Source: Streptomyces sp. H27-H1 (GTDB taxonomy: Bacteria > Actinomycetota > Actinomycetes > Streptomycetales > Streptomycetaceae). From it: a stretch of DNA of 64,000 nucleotides. Of this stretch, positions 1 through 8,522 are shown one piece after another. The DNA lies in NCBI RefSeq assembly GCF_026627445.1, contig NZ_JAPNLJ010000030.1, forward strand, positions 39,376 to 103,375. The letters are read 5' to 3'. Below the pieces are notes generated by a model, which was not told the origin of the DNA, did not search any database, and saw only the letters and a list, made by a program, of their open reading frames with translations. Each line of letters opens with the position of its first letter. Positions within the stretch are counted from its first letter, which is position 1. The position numbers and the translations under genes were made by a program.

Positions 1-1
1 C

Positions 2-1339
2 CCCGACCCGTACGCGACGACCCACTCAGCGACCCTTTCGACCGCGCCCCCCGTCACCGAGCTGCTGCTCGACGGCCGCCCCTACCGGCAGGCCGCCCCG
101 CTGATGGCCGCGCTGGGGCTGCCGTACGGGGAGGAGTTCGCCGCAGAGCTGGACGACAGCACGTCCTCCCTCGCCCTGTCCCGCGCGGGTCAGCCGGCCG
201 GCCCGAGTACCGGCGCCGGGCCCGGCGCCGGGCAGCTCGCCGCCTGGGAGTGGGAGCAACGGGTGGTCGACGGCCATCCGTACCACCCCAACTGCCGCTC
301 CCGTCCCGGATTCACGGTGGCCGAGCAGTTGGCGTACGCGCCCGAGCACCGGCCGGTGGTCACCCTGGGGCTGGCCGTCGTACGGGCGGCGGAGTGCCGG
401 GTGACCGGGGAGTGGCCGGACCGGTGGCGGGAGGCCGGGCGGATCCTCGTACCCGTCCATCCCTGGCAGGCCGAGCACGTGGTGAAACAGGGGGAGCCGC
501 ATGGGCACGAGCTCCGGCCCGGTCCCGCCGCGCACCCGTTGATGGCCTTGCGCACCCTTTCTCCCTGGGACGGCGGGCCGCACGTCAAGACCGCGCTCAG
601 CACCCGGCTCACCTCCTCCGTGCGGGACATCTCCGTCTACTCCATCGACACGGCCGCCGCCGTCTCCGCCTTCGCGCAGAGCCTGTCCGAGCGGCTCGAC
701 GGCCGTCTGCACATCACCCGCACGCTGGGCGCCGTCACCGCCGGCACCCCGGATCTGGCCGCCGTGCTCCGCGAGCCGCCCGAAGCGTACGCGGACCGGG
801 GCGCGGGCGAGCGGGTCCTGCCCGTGGCGGCCCTGGCGCTGACCCCGTACGCACGCTCGGCCCCCTGGCGGGCCGGTTTCGCCCGCCTCGCGCTGTCGGT
901 GTGCCTGCGGGTGCTGGAGCTCGGAGTGGCCCTGGAGGCGCACGGCCAGAACCTCCTGGTCGTCCTGTCCGCCGACGGCGCCCCGCTGCGGCTCGTGTAC
1001 CGCGACCTGGCCGACATCCGGATCAGCCCGGACCGCCTCGCCCGCCACGGCCTGTCGGCGCCGCCGCTGTCGGGGCGGCTGATCACCGATGACGTGACCC
1101 TGCTGCGCCGCAAGCTCTTCGGATCGCTGGTTGCCGGGGCGCTCGGTTCCACGGCGGGTTCGGCCACCGCGCTCGCGGCGGATCTGGCGGCTGCCGCGCC
1201 CGGCCTGCCCGCCACCGCCGACACCCGGGCGCTGCTGACCGGGCCGCTGCCGACCAAGGCGCTGACCCTGATGCGGCTGAGCCCGGGCGTACCGGGCGAT
1301 CAGTGGGCCGAGCTCGACAATCCACTGGCCGGGGGCTGA
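2..1339 (+). CDS. IucA/IucC family siderophore synthetase (5'-truncated by window edge)
   Basis: NRPS-independent siderophore (NIS) synthetase, which uses ATP to condense a carboxylate (often citrate or succinate half-esters) with an amine or alcohol. The frame is open from base 2 with no stop, so the N-terminus lies outside the window; an internal ATG at 104 is not the start. Visible family signatures are GHPYHPNCRSRPGF, VHPWQ, the KTALSTRLTSS segment and EAHGQN near the C-terminal third, and the chain closes normally at the TGA at 1339. It is followed at 34 bp by a methyltransferase on the same strand. Family assignment is firm; the siderophore made cannot be read from this fragment. Confidence 0.9.
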   Translation, partial: PDPYATTHSATLSTAPPVTELLLDGRPYRQAAPLMAALGLPYGEEFAAELDDSTSSLALSRAGQPAGPSTGAGPGAGQLAAWEWEQRVVDGHPYHPNCRSRPGFTVAEQLAYAPEHRPVVTLGLAVVRAAECRVTGEWPDRWREAGRILVPVHPWQAEHVVKQGEPHGHELRPGPAAHPLMALRTLSPWDGGPHVKTALSTRLTSSVRDISVYSIDTAAAVSAFAQSLSERLDGRLHITRTLGAVTAGTPDLAAVLREPPEAYADRGAGERVLPVAALALTPYARSAPWRAGFARLALSVCLRVLELGVALEAHGQNLLVVLSADGAPLRLVYRDLADIRISPDRLARHGLSAPPLSGRLITDDVTLLRRKLFGSLVAGALGSTAGSATALAADLAAAAPGLPATADTRALLTGPLPTKALTLMRLSPGVPGDQWAELDNPLAGG

Positions 1340-1372
1340 GTCCGGGGCGCGGGCGGGCTACTGTCCGGGGGC

Positions 1373-1996
1373 ATGTCATCGACTTCGCACTTGAACTCCG
1401 TCCGGTCGTCGTACGACGCCGTCGCCGGGGACTACGCCGCGCTGCTGGCCTCGGAGCTGGAGCGCAAACCGCTGGACCGGGCGATGCTGGCCGCCTTCGC
1501 GGAGTGCGTGCGCGGGGACGATCCGGCCGCAGGCCGGGCGGTGGCCGACCTGGGCTGCGGCCCGGGCCGGGTAACGGCGCACCTCGACGGCCTCGGGGTA
1601 CGGGCCTTCGGAGTCGACCTGTCCCCCGCGATGGTGGCGGTGGCCCGCCGGACCTATCCGGGGCTGCGGTTCGAGGTCGGTTCGATGGGCGCGCTGGACA
1701 TCGCGGACGGGGTCCTCGGCGGGGTGCTGGCCTGGTACTCCACGGTCCATACGCCGGCGCCCGAACTCCCCGCACTGTTCTCCGAGTTCGCGCGGGTACT
1801 GGCCCCGGGCGGGTACCTGCTGATCGCGTTCAAGGCGGGCGACCGGCAGCTCCGGCTGGAACACGCGTACGGGCATCCGGTCGACCTCGACGTGTACTGG
1901 ACCCCGCCCGGGCATCGGCCGTTCGGGGGGCAAGCGGGCCCCCGTGGGCCCGCCTTCGCCCCGAACGGGCAAGGCGGTGGCAGGAAGGCGGGATGA
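1373..1996 (+). CDS. class I SAM-dependent methyltransferase, C-terminus truncated
   Basis: SAM-dependent methyltransferase with motif I ADLGCGPGRVTAHL and post-I FGVDLSPAMV. The conserved fold proceeds normally to about residue 180 (LDVYWTPPGH). From there the reading frame runs through a large palindrome (1919-1968) and ends after a Gly/Pro-rich tail of about 25 residues. Relatives normally continue for another 40-50 residues with the last strands of the Rossmann fold, so I infer loss of the 3' end. Its TGA overlaps the ATG of the next gene (ATGA at 1993-1996). Whether the shortened enzyme works is unknown; a non-functional relic is likely. Confidence 0.75.
   Translation: MSSTSHLNSVRSSYDAVAGDYAALLASELERKPLDRAMLAAFAECVRGDDPAAGRAVADLGCGPGRVTAHLDGLGVRAFGVDLSPAMVAVARRTYPGLRFEVGSMGALDIADGVLGGVLAWYSTVHTPAPELPALFSEFARVLAPGGYLLIAFKAGDRQLRLEHAYGHPVDLDVYWTPPGHRPFGGQAGPRGPAFAPNGQGGGRKAG
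1919..1968. repeat. 23-bp-arm imperfect palindrome at the broken end of the methyltransferase
   Basis: Left arm 1919-1941 and right arm 1946-1968 match at 20 of 23 positions around a 4-base loop; the outer ten bases are CCGTTCGGGG and CCCCGAACGG. It lies inside the reading frame of the methyltransferase, exactly where similarity to the family stops. It could be a terminator-like hairpin or a small mobile palindrome. Confidence 0.85.
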
Positions 1997-3525
1997 CCCT
2001 CCACCGCCGCCAGGTCCTCGCGGGAGCCGCCACGGGCGTGCTCGCCTCGATCGGCGCGACGCCCCGCGGGACGGCCCGGCGCACGGAGCCGGACTACGGT
2101 GCGCTGGCCAGGTCCCTCGACGGCCGGGTGGTGGCGTCGGGCGACCCGGAGTACGACGAGGCCCGGCAGCTGTTCCAGCCCCGTTTCGACTCGGTCCGGC
2201 CGGGCGCGGTGGCCTATCCCGCGCACCCGGACGACGTGGCCGCCTGCCTGGACTTCGCCCGGCGTTCGGCCGTCCCCGTGGTCCCGCGGGGCGGCGGCCA
2301 CGGCTATGCGGGCTGGTCCACCCGCGAGGCCGGGCTCGTCATCGACACGGGAGCCATGGCGGAGGTGGCCGCGGACTCCGGGACCGGGGTGCGGATCGGC
2401 GCGGGCGCCCGCCTCGGGGAGGTCAACGCCGTCCTCGCCGCGCGCGGCCTGGCGATCCCGACGGGGCTGTGCCCTTCCGTCGGCATCGCCGGTCTCACCC
2501 TCGGCGGCGGTCTGGGCCTCTCCTCCCGGTCCTGCGGAACCACCTCCGACCGGCTCACGGGGGTGACCGTCGTGACCCCCGACGGGACCGTCCGCGAGGT
2601 CGGCGCCGACGACGAGCCCGACCTCTTCTGGGCCCTGCGCGGCGGAGGAGGCGGCAACTTCGGGGTGGTCACCGGGTTCCGCTTCCGTGCCCACCCGGTC
2701 TCCGACTGCGCCTTCGCGGAGCTGCGCTGGTCCGCCGCCGACTCCCCCGCCGTGCTGCGCGGCTGGCAGCGCTGGCTGGAGGCGCTGCCCGACCCGTTCT
2801 GGAGCCAGGTGGAGTTCACCGTCGACGGCGGCCCGGTCGTCGCCCCGGCCCTGCGGGTGCTCTGCCTGGACGGCGGGCACGCCGAGCTGGAGCGGCAGCT
2901 GACCCGGCTGTCCGATCTGGTGGGCGGCCCGCCCCGGGACAGCTGGACCGTCGTACGCGGCTACGCGGACACCGTCCGGGCCATGGCCGGCTGCCTGGAC
3001 CGGAGCCCCGCCGAATGCAGGCCGGCGGGCAGCCTGCCCGGACACAATCCCCAGGGGCGCCTCGGCCGTGCCTCCTACGCCGCCAGGTCCGACTTCTGGG
3101 CCCCGGGCGGACTGGGCGAACCTGCGGCCCTGGCGGTCCTGGCCGCCCTGCGGCGCTACGCCGGGAGCGTGCCGCGCGGCGGGTTCGGCGTGGTGCAGTT
3201 CGACGGGGTCTGCGGCGGAGCCCTGGGCCGGGTCCCGGCGCGGGCCACCGCCTTCGCGCACCGCTCGGCCGGCTTCCTCGCCCAGTACCTCGTCCACTGG
3301 CCCGGCCCGGCCCCGGCCGCCGGCATCGCCCGGCACCAGGGCTGGCTCGACGGACTCTGGCAGGACCTGCGGCCCTGGGCGAGCGGAGCCGCGTACCAGA
3401 ACTACGCCGACCCGAAGCTGACCGGCTGGCGCGAGGCCTACTACGGGCCGAATCTCGCCCGCCTGGAAGAAGTCCGGCGCCGCTACGACCCCGACCGGCT
3501 GTTCCGCTTCCCGCAGGCCGTCTAG
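1993..3525 (+). CDS. Tat-exported FAD-binding oxidoreductase (BBE-type)
   Basis: FAD-linked oxidase of the berberine-bridge/p-cresol methylhydroxylase fold, 510 aa. The N-terminus has a twin-arginine signal (HRRQVLAGAATG). The FAD domain carries the PVVPRGGGHGYAGWS segment, whose His is the usual site of covalent flavin attachment, and GLTLGGGLGLSSR; the C-terminal berberine-bridge motif is AYQNYADPKL followed by YYGPNLARL. The start at 1993 is chosen because AGGAAGG lies just upstream and the Tat signal begins there. It is translationally coupled to the methyltransferase stop. A secreted sugar or alkaloid-like oxidase is plausible; the substrate is unknown. No second BBE cysteine was seen in the usual position, so bicovalent attachment is unlikely. 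Confidence 0.88.
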   Translation: MTLHRRQVLAGAATGVLASIGATPRGTARRTEPDYGALARSLDGRVVASGDPEYDEARQLFQPRFDSVRPGAVAYPAHPDDVAACLDFARRSAVPVVPRGGGHGYAGWSTREAGLVIDTGAMAEVAADSGTGVRIGAGARLGEVNAVLAARGLAIPTGLCPSVGIAGLTLGGGLGLSSRSCGTTSDRLTGVTVVTPDGTVREVGADDEPDLFWALRGGGGGNFGVVTGFRFRAHPVSDCAFAELRWSAADSPAVLRGWQRWLEALPDPFWSQVEFTVDGGPVVAPALRVLCLDGGHAELERQLTRLSDLVGGPPRDSWTVVRGYADTVRAMAGCLDRSPAECRPAGSLPGHNPQGRLGRASYAARSDFWAPGGLGEPAALAVLAALRRYAGSVPRGGFGVVQFDGVCGGALGRVPARATAFAHRSAGFLAQYLVHWPGPAPAAGIARHQGWLDGLWQDLRPWASGAAYQNYADPKLTGWREAYYGPNLARLEEVRRRYDPDRLFRFPQAV

Positions 3526-3593
3526 TGCTGTGGCCGGGACCTGGCAGACCTTCCCGCCAGGCATCGGCGCTCTGGCCGGGAGCAGCACCAGCC

Positions 3594-3637
3594 CCTGCCT
3601 CCCATCCCCGAAGAACCTGCCTCCCATCCCCGAAGAA
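3594..3637 (+). repeat. perfect 22-bp tandem duplication in a 5' leader
   Basis: Two identical 22-bp units (3594-3615 and 3616-3637), each beginning CCTGCCTCCC and ending CCCCGAAGAA. The second unit runs straight into the ribosome-binding site GAAGGAG of the protease gene, so the duplication doubles part of the translation-initiation leader. Confidence 0.9.
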
Positions 3638-3647
3638 GGAGACGGAC

Positions 3648-4574
3648 ATGCGACGTACGTTGACGGTGGCGGCGGCCACGGCCGCCCTGCTGCTGCCCGC
3701 CGGGCCCCTGCCCGTGGCCGAGGCCGGAACCGCCCCGGCGCCGGCGTCGGCCGCCGGCCGGTGGTCGGCGCGGGAGGCGGAGTCGTTCTGGACCCCCGAC
3801 CGGATGGCGTCCGCGGTCCCGATCAGCCGCGGCGGCGCCCCGGCCGCGGCCGACGGGACCGGCCAGGACTTCGACGGGATCCCGGTCGTGGGCCGGATGT
3901 TCGTCATGAAGAGCGGCGGCGCCTACTTCTGCACCGCGAGCGTGGTCTCCTCCCCCGGCCACGATCTGGTGCTCAGCGCGGCGCACTGCCTGCTCGGGAC
4001 GGACGCCCGGCAGGTGGCCTTCGTACCGCAGTACACGGCGCAGAACCCCCAGCCGTACGGAATGTTCCCCATCCTGCGTGACGCGGGCGGCCGCTCCAAG
4101 GTGTGGATCGACCCGCGCTACCGGCGGCTCGGCGCGGACAAGGGCGCCGCCCTCGACGTGGCCTTCGCCCAAGTCGGCCCGGACGCCGACGGGTTTCCCG
4201 TGGAGGACGTGGTGGGCGGGAACCGCCTCGTCACCGGCGCCACGTACGCGCACAAGAAGGTCTCCCTGATCGGCTATCCGGCCTCCGCCGCCCGGCCCCG
4301 GCTGTGCGTGAACCGGACGGCGAAGTTCACCAGCACCGATCCGGGGATCCCGGGATCGTTCCTGCGGATCGCCTGCACGGGCTACCCGGGCGGCACCAGC
4401 GGCGGTCCGTTCCTGACCGGCTTCGACGAGCGGACCGAGACCGGCGACGTGGTCGGCGTGATCGGCGGCTGGAAGACCGGCGGGGACACCCCCGACACCT
4501 CCTACAGCTCCTATTTCGGGGCCGACATCAGGAAGTTGTACGAGACTGCGCTTGCCGGGGCGCGGGTGGCATGA
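3648..4574 (+). CDS. secreted trypsin-like serine peptidase
   Basis: Extracellular serine protease of the chymotrypsin fold, 308 aa, with a Sec signal peptide (MRRTLTVAAATAALLLPAG, cleavage probably after AEA) and a propeptide-like stretch to about residue 80. Catalytic triad: His in LSAAHCL, Asp in ALDVAFAQV, Ser in GGTSGGPF. Cysteines (CTAS, AAHC, LCVN, IACTG) can form the two usual disulfides. Start ATG is preceded by GAAGGAG at 7 bp. This is the V8/glutamyl-endopeptidase-like secreted class common in Streptomyces. Its 3' end overlaps a converging minus-strand frame by 47 bp. Confidence 0.9.
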   Translation: MRRTLTVAAATAALLLPAGPLPVAEAGTAPAPASAAGRWSAREAESFWTPDRMASAVPISRGGAPAAADGTGQDFDGIPVVGRMFVMKSGGAYFCTASVVSSPGHDLVLSAAHCLLGTDARQVAFVPQYTAQNPQPYGMFPILRDAGGRSKVWIDPRYRRLGADKGAALDVAFAQVGPDADGFPVEDVVGGNRLVTGATYAHKKVSLIGYPASAARPRLCVNRTAKFTSTDPGIPGSFLRIACTGYPGGTSGGPFLTGFDERTETGDVVGVIGGWKTGGDTPDTSYSSYFGADIRKLYETALAGARVA

Positions 4575-4920
4575 ACACCCTCGCCCGGCGGGTGCGGCGC
4601 GGGTTGCCCACCGTCCGCGGGGTCGCCGGCAGCCCCTGCGCGGTCAGCGGTTCGGCGGGCCCGAGGCCGAGCTGACGGCGCAGGTCCGCGAGGGCGGTGT
4701 GCACGGGCCCGAGGATGACCTCGGCACGCGGATGGGCGTACGCGAGGGCGTGCGCGGCCGTCTCGATGGCCTCGGCGGCGTCCTCGGCGGCGCCCCGGCT
4801 CCACCCTCCGGGCGCGGTGTGACCCCAGGGCGCGAGGGTGTCGTAGAGGTGGCAGGCGGCATCGGCCACGGCGTCGGCCTGTTCACCGACGCCGGGCGCC
4901 GCGATCGACGGAAGCTCCAT
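4528..4920 (-). CDS. hypothetical protein, 130 aa
   Basis: I do not recognise this family. It is predicted to be mostly helical and alanine-rich over residues 1-90 (ADAVADAACHLYDTL, EAIETAAHALAYAHP), followed by a basic low-complexity tail which overlaps the protease gene. No signal peptide or membrane segment. It ends convergently with the protease gene and starts 47 bp downstream of the carrier gene stop, so co-transcription with the carrier is possible. The last ~30 residues may be non-native extension. Confidence 0.5.
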   Translation of the reverse strand: MELPSIAAPGVGEQADAVADAACHLYDTLAPWGHTAPGGWSRGAAEDAAEAIETAAHALAYAHPRAEVILGPVHTALADLRRQLGLGPAEPLTAQGLPATPRTVGNPRRTRRARVFMPPAPRQAQSRTTS

Positions 4921-4966
4921 GCCCGCTCAACGAGCGGAGCCCGCCGGGGGAACGACGCCCCCGAGG

Positions 4967-5914
4967 TCACCGGGACAGCAGCTGCAGCCAGAGCGGCAGC
5001 AGCAGGAGGCAGACCAGCGAGCTCTTGATCACGACGGCGGCGGAGAGGTCCACGCCCACGTCGTAGCGCTGGGCGAAGATGAACAGGTTCTGGGGCGTCG
5101 GCATCGCGGCGATCAGCACGAGGTACGTGAGCCACTCGCCCCGGACCCCGAACAGCGCCCCGCACACCGCCCACGCAAGCAGCGGGAAGGCCAGGCACTT
5201 GAAGCCGATGAGCGCCAGCTCCTCGCGGGTGGTACCCCGGACGTCGAGGCCGATGCCGCCGAGGTGCAGGCCGAGGGCGAAGAGCGCCACCGGGGAGGCA
5301 CTGTCGCCGACGAAGGCGGCCCCGTCCAGGACCACCTGCGGGACGTGCACGGAGAGCAGGTTCAGCAGGATCCCGGCGTTGCAGGCGAGGACCAGCGGAG
5401 TGACGAGCGAGGCGCTGACGGCGCGGGCCAGTCGCCGGCCGGGGCCGCCCGCAGCGGGGCCGGAACGGCCCAGTTCCATGATGGCGATGACGACGAGCGA
5501 CAGGACGCAGACCTGGAAGAGCAGGACCGGGAAGATCGGCGCCGCCGTCCCGAAGAAGGTGATGAAGACGGGGACGGCGAAGTAGGCGGTGTTGACCTGG
5601 ACCCCGGCCATCACCCGCAGCGCCACGGCCCGGGGATCCCGCAGTCCGGCCGCCGCCGAGACGGTGGCCACGGCCGCGACCGCGAGCGCCGCCGCGGCCG
5701 CGTAGCCGCCGATGGCCCGCCAGTCGAAGAGGGCGGACAGGTTCGCCTCGTAGATGTTGCCGAAGAGGTAGCACGGGACCGCGAAGAGGAAGGCGTAGTC
5801 GGCGAAGGCCTTGGAGGCCTCGGCGGGGACCGTCTTTCGGCGCGCGAGGAACACGCCGGCGCCGAAGGCGAGCGCCACCGGTATCAGTTTCTCCAGCGCG
5901 GCCGCCCCGCCCAT
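4967..5914 (-). CDS. AEC (auxin efflux carrier) family transporter
   Basis: Ten-TM secondary carrier of the AEC/BART superfamily, 315 aa. Hydrophobic helices occupy nearly the whole chain, in two five-helix halves joined by a cytoplasmic loop near residue 150 (RSGPAAGGPGRR). Family-type features are the YAFLFAVPCYLF segment in the first half, and ALGLHLGG and AAMPTPQNLFIFAQRY in the second. Bacterial AEC proteins move malate, malonate or other organic anions; the substrate cannot be inferred here. It is transcribed away from the adjacent pseudogene. Confidence 0.88.
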   Translation of the reverse strand: MGGAAALEKLIPVALAFGAGVFLARRKTVPAEASKAFADYAFLFAVPCYLFGNIYEANLSALFDWRAIGGYAAAAALAVAAVATVSAAAGLRDPRAVALRVMAGVQVNTAYFAVPVFITFFGTAAPIFPVLLFQVCVLSLVVIAIMELGRSGPAAGGPGRRLARAVSASLVTPLVLACNAGILLNLLSVHVPQVVLDGAAFVGDSASPVALFALGLHLGGIGLDVRGTTREELALIGFKCLAFPLLAWAVCGALFGVRGEWLTYLVLIAAMPTPQNLFIFAQRYDVGVDLSAAVVIKSSLVCLLLLPLWLQLLSR

Positions 5915-5989
5915 GCGTACCCGCTCCCCCGCCGTTCGCGACCCGCTTTCCGGGCCGGGCGCAGTCTATGCCGACCGTGGGAGGCGGCC

Positions 5990-6380
5990 TCGCGGGAGCG
6001 GGATCCGGCTCGCCGCCCGCCCCGAAGGGCTGCCCGAGCGGGCACACTTCGCCGTCGTCGAGGTGCCACTGCGGGAGCCCGGGCCGGGCCCCGGGCTGGT
6101 CCTCGTACGCAACCGTCACGTTGCCCGGCTGCGGATCATCCGCGATCTGCCGGCCCACGGATTCACCGTCGAGGACCTGCGCGGCGTGGCGACCGGCTCC
6201 ACCTGCTCGCGGCGGATCCCGCCGCCGCGCTGCGGCTCGGGCGGGATCGTCGCGCACCGGCCCGGCGTGCTCGACGCCGAGATCGGGCGGCTCACCCGGT
6301 TGCGCGCGGCCCTCGCGCAGCGGGCGGGTGCCTCTCCCGCGGGCTCGGCTCCCGTCCCTGGCGGCCGGCCCGGCCGGTGA
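5990..6380 (+). pseudogene. chimeric relic: oxidoreductase N-terminus joined to MerR regulator C-terminus
   Basis: One open frame holds two unrelated pieces. Codons from about 6006 to 6114 (LAARPEGLP..VLVRN) match the start of zinc-independent NADP-dependent medium-chain oxidoreductases, which normally continue with a SVDPYMRGRM-type segment. Instead the frame passes at about 6115 into ARLRIIRDLPAHGFTVEDLR, typical of the region after the HTH of MerR regulators, and ends with the dimerisation helix (VLDAEIGRLTRLRAALAQR). The middle (about 6195-6250) looks frameshifted relative to MerR proteins. I infer a deletion that fused a neighbouring oxidoreductase and MerR pair. No good start codon with a ribosome-binding site is present. 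Confidence 0.7.
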
Positions 6381-6429
6381 GCACCGTACGGGGCCGTGGC
6401 GGGTCGCGGGCACATACGCTGGGCCGATC

Positions 6430-7842
6430 ATGAGCGACCGACCCCGAGCCCGAGCCCGCTTCCGAGCACGCTTCCGATCCGGATCCGGATCGCCGTCCCG
6501 ATCGCCGTCCGGATCCCCGTCAGGATCCCCGTCCCGATCCGAGTCGGTCACCCCGGACGCCGCCTCCGCCGCCCGGACTCCGCGGGTGGCGGCCCAGTTC
6601 GCGGTGGCGCTGCGCACGCCCGCACGGGCCCGCGAGCCACTGTTCGCGCAGGCCCCCAAGGCTTGGCAGCGGATGCTGCCGTACGCCGTGACCGCCATCT
6701 GCGTGATGACGCTGCTGCCGGTGACGATCGTGGTGCTGACCAACGGCTACAAGGCGGGCGGCGGCTGGGCCGGGGCGCTGGGCGTGGCCCAGACCTTGCC
6801 GCTGCTGCTCGCCGTGACCCGGCCGCTGCCCGCGTGGGGCATGGTGCTGCTCGCGGACACGGCCGGGGCCGCCGTACTGACCCAGGCAGACCAGGTGGCC
6901 GGGCAGGCCTGGCCCTGGACCCCGATGGTGATCATCGGCTACCTGGTGCTGATGGCCTGCCTGGGCCTGCGCGAGTCCATCCGGACCCTGGTCGGGGTGT
7001 GGCTGGCGACCGGGGTGGCGGGCTCGGCGCTGAGCGGCTTCCAGCCGGACGGAACGACCAATACGGTCGCCCTGCTGTTCGTGCTGGCCGGGGTGGTGCT
7101 CGCGCTGACGGGAGCGCTGCGCGGGCTCGGCGACGCGCGCCAGAAGATCGCCGAGCAGGAGAGCATCAGCGAGGCCGAGCGGTCCAGGCGCACCCTTCTG
7201 GAGGAACGGGCGCGAATCGCGAGGGAGTTGCACGACGTGGTGGCCCACCACATGTCGGTGATCACGGTGCAGGCGGATTCGGCGCCGTACCGGCTGCCCG
7301 GCATGGCGGAGCCGGTGCGGGAGGAGTTCGCGGCGATCGCGGCGAGCGCGCGCGAGTCGCTGGGCGAGATGCGGCGGCTGCTGACGGTACTGCGCGGGGA
7401 CGAGGCGAACGGCGCCGACCGGGCCCCGCAGCCGGGGCTCGGACGGTTGCAGCAGCTGGTGGAGGCGACCGTACGGGCCGGGCAGCCGGTGGAGTTGGCG
7501 CTCGCCACCGGGGCGGCCGGGGCCGCGCCGCCGGCCGTGGACCTGTCGGCGTACCGGATCGTGCAGGAGGCGCTGGCCAATGTGGTGCGGCACGCGCCGG
7601 GGGCGCCGACCCGGGTCTCGGTGACCTTCGACGAGGAGGAGGTCCTCGTGCTGGTGGTCAACGGCCCCGCACGGGACGCGGTGGTGGCGCTGGAGACTTC
7701 GGGCACCGGGCACGGCCTGGTGGGGATGCGGGAGCGCGTACGGTTGACGGGCGGGACGCTGGACACCGGCCCGCTGCCCGACGGCGGCTTCCGGGTAGCC
7801 GCCCGTATGCCCATCAATACCCCGTCCGAGGAACCAAGTTGA
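6430..7842 (+). CDS. sensor histidine kinase (NarL/DesK type)
   Basis: Membrane sensor kinase, 470 aa, forming a pair with the following response regulator. After a basic low-complexity N-terminus (residues 1-40, see repeat 6475-6545) there are four or five TM helices (about 83-230), a coiled linker, the HisKA_3 domain with phospho-acceptor His268 in RELHDVVAHH, and a HATPase_c domain with N box ALANVVRHA and G box GTGHGLVGMRERV. The signal is unknown; DesK-like kinases of this kind often sense envelope state. The start at 6430 is the first ATG in frame; a later start that avoids the repeat is possible. The stop overlaps the TTG of the regulator. Confidence 0.9.
   Translation: MSDRPRARARFRARFRSGSGSPSRSPSGSPSGSPSRSESVTPDAASAARTPRVAAQFAVALRTPARAREPLFAQAPKAWQRMLPYAVTAICVMTLLPVTIVVLTNGYKAGGGWAGALGVAQTLPLLLAVTRPLPAWGMVLLADTAGAAVLTQADQVAGQAWPWTPMVIIGYLVLMACLGLRESIRTLVGVWLATGVAGSALSGFQPDGTTNTVALLFVLAGVVLALTGALRGLGDARQKIAEQESISEAERSRRTLLEERARIARELHDVVAHHMSVITVQADSAPYRLPGMAEPVREEFAAIAASARESLGEMRRLLTVLRGDEANGADRAPQPGLGRLQQLVEATVRAGQPVELALATGAAGAAPPAVDLSAYRIVQEALANVVRHAPGAPTRVSVTFDEEEVLVLVVNGPARDAVVALETSGTGHGLVGMRERVRLTGGTLDTGPLPDGGFRVAARMPINTPSEEPS
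6475..6545 (+). repeat. 12-bp in-frame tandem repeats in the kinase N-terminus
   Basis: Imperfect 12-bp units built on GGATCC/CGATCG plus CCGTC encode successive Ser-Pro-Ser-Arg/Gly tetrapeptides. The period is a multiple of three, so copy-number change alters length but not frame. Confidence 0.8.
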
Positions 7843-8522
7843 CCATCCGCGTGATCATCGTCGACGACCAGGCCATGGTGCGGGCCGGTTTCGCCGCGCT
7901 GTTGTCGGCGCAGGCCGACATCGACGTGGTGGGCGAGGCGCCCGACGGACGTCAGGGGATCCAGGTCTCCCGCACCGTCCATCCCGACGTGGTGCTGATG
8001 GACGTCCGGATGCCGGAGATGGACGGGCTCAGCGCCGCCCGCGAGCTCCTCGATCCCCCGCCGGGCGTGGAGCACCGGCCGAAGGTTCTGATGCTGACCA
8101 CCTTCGACATCGACGACTACGTGTACGAGGCGCTGCGCGCGGGCGCCTCCGGATTCCTGCTGAAGGACGCCCCGCCGGCGGATCTGATCGCGGCGGTACG
8201 GGTGGTCGCCTCGGGCGATGCGCTGCTGGCTCCGTCGGTGACCCGGCGGCTGATCGCCGACTTCGTCGACCGGCGGCCGGCGCCGCGCCGCAATCCCGCG
8301 CTGCGGCTGAACGGGCTGACCCCGCGGGAGACCGAGGTGCTGGAGCTCATCGCGCGCGGACTGTCCAACCAGGAGATCGCCGGCCATCTCGTGCTCGCCG
8401 AGCAGACGGTCAAAACGCACATCGGGCGGGTGCTCGGCAAGCTGGACCTGCGGGACCGGGCGCAGGCCGTGATCTTCGCGTACGAGGCGGGGCTGGTGCG
8501 GCCGGGCGACTCGAAGGCCTGA
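7839..8522 (+). CDS. LuxR/NarL-family response regulator
   Basis: Cognate regulator of the preceding kinase, 227 aa. The receiver domain has the acidic pair at residues 9-10, phospho-acceptor Asp55 in VVLMDVRMPEMDG, and the Lys in FLLKDAPP; the C-terminal LuxR HTH is LTPRETEVLELIARGLSNQ through EQTVKTHIGRVL. TTG at 7839 overlaps the kinase TGA and gives the normal N-terminus; a GTG at 7851 would remove the first strand. Coupled translation implies a stoichiometric two-component pair. Neighbouring targets are not evident from sequence. Confidence 0.9.
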   Translation: MTIRVIIVDDQAMVRAGFAALLSAQADIDVVGEAPDGRQGIQVSRTVHPDVVLMDVRMPEMDGLSAARELLDPPPGVEHRPKVLMLTTFDIDDYVYEALRAGASGFLLKDAPPADLIAAVRVVASGDALLAPSVTRRLIADFVDRRPAPRRNPALRLNGLTPRETEVLELIARGLSNQEIAGHLVLAEQTVKTHIGRVLGKLDLRDRAQAVIFAYEAGLVRPGDSKA

